A stretch of DNA of 64,000 bases, taken from positions 7,539,490-7,603,489 of the forward strand of contig NZ_QXHD01000004.1 of the NCBI RefSeq assembly GCF_011009555.1. The letters run 5' to 3'. The DNA is from Adonisia turfae CCMR0081 (lineage in GTDB: Bacteria > Cyanobacteriota > Cyanobacteriia > Phormidesmidales > Phormidesmidaceae). This document shows, piece by piece, positions 60,178 to 64,000 of the stretch; position 1 is the first letter of the stretch, and the number at the start of each line of letters is the position of its first letter. The notes under the pieces are model-generated. The model was not told the DNA's origin, ran no database searches, and was given only the letters and a program-made list of their open reading frames with translations. Made by a program: the position numbers and the translations under genes.

Positions 60178-61272
60178 TCACCTTAAATCTTCCAACAGAC
60201 CTCGCAATTGCTCAGCCCCCAAAAAATTCAAGTAGATTTCTGAGTGAACCTTTAGGCTATGACCTTGAGATCTGGCTGCGATCGCAGGATCAATTCCTTT
60301 GAGTGCCATTCGACCTGCATGAGCATGGCGCAGGTCATAGATTCTGAATGGTAAATCTAATCGTCGGAAGTACTGGCTACTAACATTGCCATAGTGGCTA
60401 TTCGATTTTGCCGCTACCTCTGGCAAAGCAATCTCTTTTCCTTGAAACCACTCTTCCCACCACCCCAGCGGGCAAGGCAAAGCTACAGCACGATAGCCAG
60501 TTTTACCGCCCGTAACGGTGGCAATGGGTTCAGTTTTAAGTTTTGCCAAATCAACGTGAAAGGCTTCATGATTACGCAGGCCATAACAGGCCACGAGCCG
60601 ATAAAAATTAAGCCATTTTAATTCAGGGATGCGATCGCACCACGCCAAAATCAGCTCATCACTGGGTACATCTTCCCGACTCACCGCAGTTGGTCGATAT
60701 TTGCCGCGTAACGGTTTCAGATCTACCTCGATTGCAGCAAATCGCGCTAGCGCACTATACGCATCACAAGCCCGTTTTCTGGCTCTAGTATCTGGCGGAT
60801 AACTTTCAGCGGTTTTTAGTAGGAGATCAGCCGTTAACTCCACTTCTGCCGGTAGACGCTTGAACGGTACGACGTAATCCTTTTTCCAGGTGGTGTCGCT
60901 CTTATCGTTACGTTCGCGGCGCGTAAAATAGTCCGTTTCAAAAGCAACTAAACACTCCTTAACCGTCTGTGCCTGTAAAACTTGATTCCGCCTTTGCCAA
61001 TTTGACCAATCAAACTGATCAAGCATCAGCTCATGGTTCAGCCGTTGTGCTTCTGCTTCAGCACGCTTAATCCCTGCTGGATTACAGTAAACACCCAATG
61101 AAATCCTCTGCTGATAAGCATGCTGCTTTGCAGACTTTGGCTTAGGCGGCAATGTCGCCCGTAAGTACAATCGATCTGTATTAGGTTGTGTGACGATACG
61201 GACAGGGACTTTGCCAGCCTTCAAACGCTGATTCGCCTCCTGCAGTAAATCAGCCGGTGATTTTTTAGTCAT
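60178..61272 (-). CDS. Tyrosine integrase at the tRNA-His attachment site
   Basis: 364 residues. N-terminal arm-binding-like region (KVPVRIVTQPNTDRLYLRAT), core-binding domain, and a catalytic domain with LVACYGLRNHEAFHVDL (Arg I), IYDLRHAHAGRMAL (H-x-x-R), QGHSLKVHSEIYLNFL (His, nucleophile Tyr). Different from the recombinase at 43746. Start ATG 61272. The upstream gap holds two palindromes and a tRNA-His 3' fragment, the standard layout for a tRNA-targeting integrase. Confidence 0.9.
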   Translation of the reverse strand: MTKKSPADLLQEANQRLKAGKVPVRIVTQPNTDRLYLRATLPPKPKSAKQHAYQQRISLGVYCNPAGIKRAEAEAQRLNHELMLDQFDWSNWQRRNQVLQAQTVKECLVAFETDYFTRRERNDKSDTTWKKDYVVPFKRLPAEVELTADLLLKTAESYPPDTRARKRACDAYSALARFAAIEVDLKPLRGKYRPTAVSREDVPSDELILAWCDRIPELKWLNFYRLVACYGLRNHEAFHVDLAKLKTEPIATVTGGKTGYRAVALPCPLGWWEEWFQGKEIALPEVAAKSNSHYGNVSSQYFRRLDLPFRIYDLRHAHAGRMALKGIDPAIAARSQGHSLKVHSEIYLNFLGAEQLRGLLEDLR

Positions 61273-61287
61273 TCAGGGTTCTAGCCT

Positions 61288-61340
61288 AACCACTAGCCTA
61301 AATTTAGGCTAACTTTTTGTACTATCCTGCATGATAGTAC
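61288..61340. promoter_or_regulatory. Palindromes upstream of the integrase gene
   Basis: A perfect 16-bp palindrome AGCCTAAATTTAGGCT (61295-61310) and an 8+6+8 inverted repeat GTACTATC/GATAGTAC (61319-61340). AACCACTAGCCT (61288-61299) recurs at 61496-61507 beyond the tRNA fragment. They may be integrase arm sites and a repressor operator. Confidence 0.55.
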
Positions 61341-61420
61341 ATGAAAACTAGAAGCGGTAATCACCGTTACATCAACGGCTACAGCTACAACCCTTGAGTT
61401 TTCGTGCCAGTACAAACGGC

Positions 61421-61462
61421 TTGTGGTTCCACCATTCGGGGGTTCGAGTCCCCTCGTTCGCC
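61421..61462 (+). other. 3' fragment of tRNA-His(GTG), probable att core
   Basis: From the anticodon loop (TTGTGGT) the sequence matches a cyanobacterial/chloroplast-type tRNA-His: anticodon-stem 3' strand TCCAC, T-arm GGGGGTTCGAGTCCCCT, acceptor CGTTCGC and C73. The 5' half is absent: the upstream bases ACGGC do not pair with TCCAC, and no GCGAACG acceptor strand is found. So it is a 42-bp fragment, as left by, or carried for, integrase recombination in a tRNA gene. Confidence 0.75.
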
Positions 61463-61495
61463 CTCCTTTCAGCGATTGCTAAAAATAGTTAGTTC

Positions 61496-61527
61496 AACCA
61501 CTAGCCTCAATCTATCGGCTAGTGGTT
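61496..61527. repeat. Inverted repeat sharing the integrase arm motif
   Basis: AACCACTAGCC (61496-61506) and GGCTAGTGGTT (61517-61527) are perfect 11-bp inverses. The left arm repeats the 12-mer at 61288-61299, placing copies on both sides of the tRNA fragment. Confidence 0.65.
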
Positions 61528-61953
61528 ATTGCTGATAAAGGGGTCAAACCCCTCAACCAGCTATCAGACTCCGTGCAAAGCAAGTCTCAACCTACTTGCA
61601 AGAACAGTTGCAGACATTAAAAGGTAGTCATAACTTTTCTCAATACAACTGTCAGCATCAGCAAGCGTTATTGGATGTATAGACAGAACCCAGGGATTTG
61701 TGATGTCTTAACTGACTAATCTTGCAGAACATCTTGCTAATCAAATCCTACAAGCTAATTTGCTAAATCCTATAAAAAAAACTTTTTAATATTTTTCTCT
61801 TGCAGAATTTTATCATTTAATTTCCTGCATAAAAATATTTAGATGTTCGTATTTCTCTAATAGCGGTAGATATTTTGAGCTTATGGATAGCAGGTCAAGA
61901 ATTTTTCTAATAAATACCCCCCAAGGTAAGCTTATCCCTAAAAAGAACAGGAA
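61528..61953. other. Leader of the secretion locus, no gene visible
   Basis: AT-rich with a small GGGG-TCAAA-CCCC hairpin at about 61540-61552. Likely holds the promoter of the transporter gene. Confidence 0.35.
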
Positions 61954-63732
61954 ATGAACTCACATCCATCGGGCTGCTTACAGAATAGACAATCAGTCTC
62001 TCAAAATGGTCTGCTCTTAGCAGTTGGGCTGATGAGTGCAATCAGCGTTCTGCATTTTCTTAGCCCACATCATATAGAACACGCACAAGCACAGACAACT
62101 CCTGTAGAGCTGCCCAGACCCCAAGACACGTTACCGCCACCCCTTACTCCTCAACCTGAGCTGCTGCCTGCTCAAGATTTACCGTCTGCGGATGAACTCT
62201 TAGATCAACCTCAAGATCAACCCAATCAGTCTCCTGTCCCAAGAGATAGTGGCATGTTTTTGATTAAACGTTTCGAATTTGTCAATAACACAGCTTTTGA
62301 TGATGAAACCTTACAAGGGGTGACCCATGAATTTACGGGAGAATCACAAACATTTGCAGATGTGACTGCCGCCCGTGCAGCCGTAACTCAGCTATACATA
62401 GATGAAGGATATGCTACCTCCGGTGCCATCGTTCCACCACAACAAATTGTGGATGGGATCGTTCTGATGGAGATTATTGAGGGTAGCCTGTCCGAGATTT
62501 TGGTCACAGGCAATCGGCGGCTGCACCCAGGGTATATAAGTAGTCGCATTGCGCTCGGAGCTACAGCGCCCTTAAACGTAAACACATTAGTCAAAAGATT
62601 ACAGCTCCTACAGCTTGATCCGCTAATAACCACAATCTCTGCGGACTTACAAGCCAGTCCGCAAGCAGGCCAAAATCGTCTTGTGGTGTCTGTGGTTGAA
62701 GCAGATAGCTTTGGGATCACCTACACCCTGGATAATAATCGCTCTCCCAGTGTTGGCACCGTGCGTAATCAACTGCAAGCGACCGAAGCGAATTTACTCG
62801 GTTTAGGCGATCGCCTAAGTATTGGGTACACGACAACTAGTGGTAGTAATGGAATTAATGTTGATTACACATTACCCGTTAGTCCCCACGGCAGCACGCT
62901 GAGATTAGCGGTTGATACTTCTGATAATGATGTCATTGAGAAGCCTTTTGATGTTTTAGATATTGACTCAGATTCTAATTTTTTTGAGCTTACCCTCAAA
63001 TATCCCCTAAAGTTCACTCCAGCTCAAGAGTTTGCCATTGGACTCACAGCCTCTCATCAACGCGCTCAAACATCTTTAGGCATTGATGATATTGGCCCCA
63101 TACCACTGTCATTGGGAGCTGACAATGAAGGACGTACCAGAGTCTCTGCCTTGCGTTTTTTTCAAGCGTGGACCCAGCGTAGTACAGCAGAGGTTTTAGC
63201 ATTGCGATCGCAGTTTAATCTCGGCCTCGACATGCTAGATGCCACCGTCAATGACGGAGATATACCAGATAGTCGTTTCTTTTCGTGGCAAGGTCAAGCC
63301 CAGTGGCTGCGGATTCTTGCACCCGACACGTTATTGCTACTGAAGGGCAGTGCTCAGTTGACGACTGATCCGCTATTAAGTTTGGAGCAGTTGAGTCTTG
63401 GGGGACAGTCTACTGTGCGAGGCTATCGTCAAAATCTTTTGTCTACAGATAATGGGTTGTTGGCATCTGCGGAGGTACGATTGCCAATCTGGCGCGATCG
63501 CACCAATGATAGGCTACTGCAAGTTACACCATTTTTGGAGGCGGGCTATGGCTGGAATCGTGAAGGTAATAATCCTGATCCATTAGCCAGTGTAGGCATT
63601 GGCCTGCTATTCCGTCAGCAAGATCTGATAGGCCGCCTGGACTGGGGCATTCCCCTCATTTCTGAAGAAGATGATCGCGATTCTCTGCAAGAAAATGGCC
63701 TATATTTTACGCTTCAGTATTCGTTCTTTTAG
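61954..63732 (+). CDS. FhaC/ShlB-type two-partner-secretion outer-membrane transporter (TpsB)
   Basis: 592 residues. Signal peptide (LLLAVGLMSAISVLHFL, AQAQ near 46), Pro/Gln-rich linker, POTRA domains (FLIKRFEFVNNTAFDDETLQ, TAARAAVTQLYIDEGYATSG, IIEGSLSEILVTGNRRLHPG), then a 16-strand-type barrel with QLSLGGQSTVRGYRQNLLS carrying the VRGYR lid-lock motif and a C-terminal aromatic LYFTLQYSFF. It exports a large TpsA or related protein across the outer membrane. The next gene, a secreted protein, starts 101 bp downstream. Confidence 0.9.
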   Translation: MNSHPSGCLQNRQSVSQNGLLLAVGLMSAISVLHFLSPHHIEHAQAQTTPVELPRPQDTLPPPLTPQPELLPAQDLPSADELLDQPQDQPNQSPVPRDSGMFLIKRFEFVNNTAFDDETLQGVTHEFTGESQTFADVTAARAAVTQLYIDEGYATSGAIVPPQQIVDGIVLMEIIEGSLSEILVTGNRRLHPGYISSRIALGATAPLNVNTLVKRLQLLQLDPLITTISADLQASPQAGQNRLVVSVVEADSFGITYTLDNNRSPSVGTVRNQLQATEANLLGLGDRLSIGYTTTSGSNGINVDYTLPVSPHGSTLRLAVDTSDNDVIEKPFDVLDIDSDSNFFELTLKYPLKFTPAQEFAIGLTASHQRAQTSLGIDDIGPIPLSLGADNEGRTRVSALRFFQAWTQRSTAEVLALRSQFNLGLDMLDATVNDGDIPDSRFFSWQGQAQWLRILAPDTLLLLKGSAQLTTDPLLSLEQLSLGGQSTVRGYRQNLLSTDNGLLASAEVRLPIWRDRTNDRLLQVTPFLEAGYGWNREGNNPDPLASVGIGLLFRQQDLIGRLDWGIPLISEEDDRDSLQENGLYFTLQYSFF

Positions 63733-63832
63733 CAATGAATTAGAAGAGAACAGCAATCTATAAAAAAGATTGAGCCAGCATCTAAAAGCTCACATAGTTG
63801 ATAGTATCAGCACAATTTAACGTCATTACCCT

Positions 63833-64000
63833 ATGACTTATCGCCCATCCCCCCATTTTCTCCTATTTAGTTCCATACTTGCCATTAGTCAGCTAGCAAC
63901 GGTTGTTTATGCAGCCTCATCTGGTAATTCCCAGAACCATCTAGCCGCTGGATATTCTGAGGATAAAGCAACAGAGTCTCTCAGAGGAAACATGCTAGTC
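63833..64000 (+). CDS. Partial secreted protein downstream of the TpsB transporter
   Basis: ATG 63833 is open to the window end (56 codons). A signal peptide is clear (HFLLFSSILAISQLATVVYA, cleavage near YAASS). As the gene after an FhaC-like transporter it may be the secreted partner, or a CHAT/haemagglutinin-type protein often found there. The visible part is too short to decide. Confidence 0.65.
   Translation, partial: MTYRPSPHFLLFSSILAISQLATVVYAASSGNSQNHLAAGYSEDKATESLRGNMLV

Noticed and set aside
61381..61462. Complete tRNA-His gene
   Set aside because: The 5' acceptor strand, D-arm and 5' anticodon stem are missing; only the part from the anticodon loop on matches.
61954..63732. Direct link between the TpsB transporter and the polymorphic toxin at 39199
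   Set aside because: They are 20 kb apart, and the toxin has an ordinary signal peptide with no TPS domain recognised; no sequence evidence joins them.

Overview
The window reads as a large accessory replicon, or an integrated copy of one, from a cyanobacterium. The host assignment rests on HIP1 octamers (GCGATCGC), for example at 8420, 8742, 43986, 60631, 62807, 63204 and 63494, and on typical cyanobacterial families: kinesin-light-chain TPR, NB-ARC, PPC-domain and FhaC/ShlB proteins. Many backbone genes (MobA/MobL relaxase, DnaJ-like protein, HU, SSB, Mrr-like nuclease, RepA-like initiator) resemble broad-range conjugative plasmids.

Backbone, 1-31.6 kb. A primase-helicase (243-2441) is followed by an actin-type segregation locus (3103-4901) and a tightly overlapping operon of membrane proteins, a P-loop ATPase and a membrane-anchored M23 plus lysozyme fusion (5071-9301). 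Next come a ParAB locus, an iteron origin with DnaA boxes and its Rep gene (10406-13667), a frameshifted secreted nuclease, SSB, a J-domain protein, an Mrr-like nuclease, and a mobilisation module with a candidate oriT (17652-20160). HU and a HigBA-type toxin-antitoxin pair follow. From 31572 down to 22642 a long minus-strand operon encodes a VWA-like lipoprotein, membrane proteins, a VirD4/TraD-type coupling ATPase, a ParA-like ATPase and coiled-coil proteins. I see no canonical VirB gene set. The two ATPase/membrane clusters may form an unrecognised transfer machine; this is inference.

Cargo, 31.8-60 kb. This part is more AT-rich and patchy. It holds an NB-ARC ATPase with a separate TPR protein (possibly a split gene), a PPC-domain secreted protein, a probable secreted polymorphic toxin with immunity gene (38666-41226), a tyrosine recombinase and a decayed duplicate flanking an EEP nuclease, a TIR-transmembrane-periplasmic-binding receptor (46792-49113), a complete ABC-three-component conflict system (49638-53292), a methylase-like protein without a visible motif IV, an atypical serine recombinase beside a perfect inverted repeat, and a DUF1016 nuclease.

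Right end, 60-64 kb. A tyrosine integrase lies next to a 42-bp fragment matching the 3' half of tRNA-His(GTG), bracketed by repeated 12-bp arm-like sites: a probable attachment site. Beyond it is a two-partner-secretion outer-membrane transporter and the start of a secreted protein, which may be chromosomal flank or more cargo.

All assignments come from reading motifs and layout; no database search was run.
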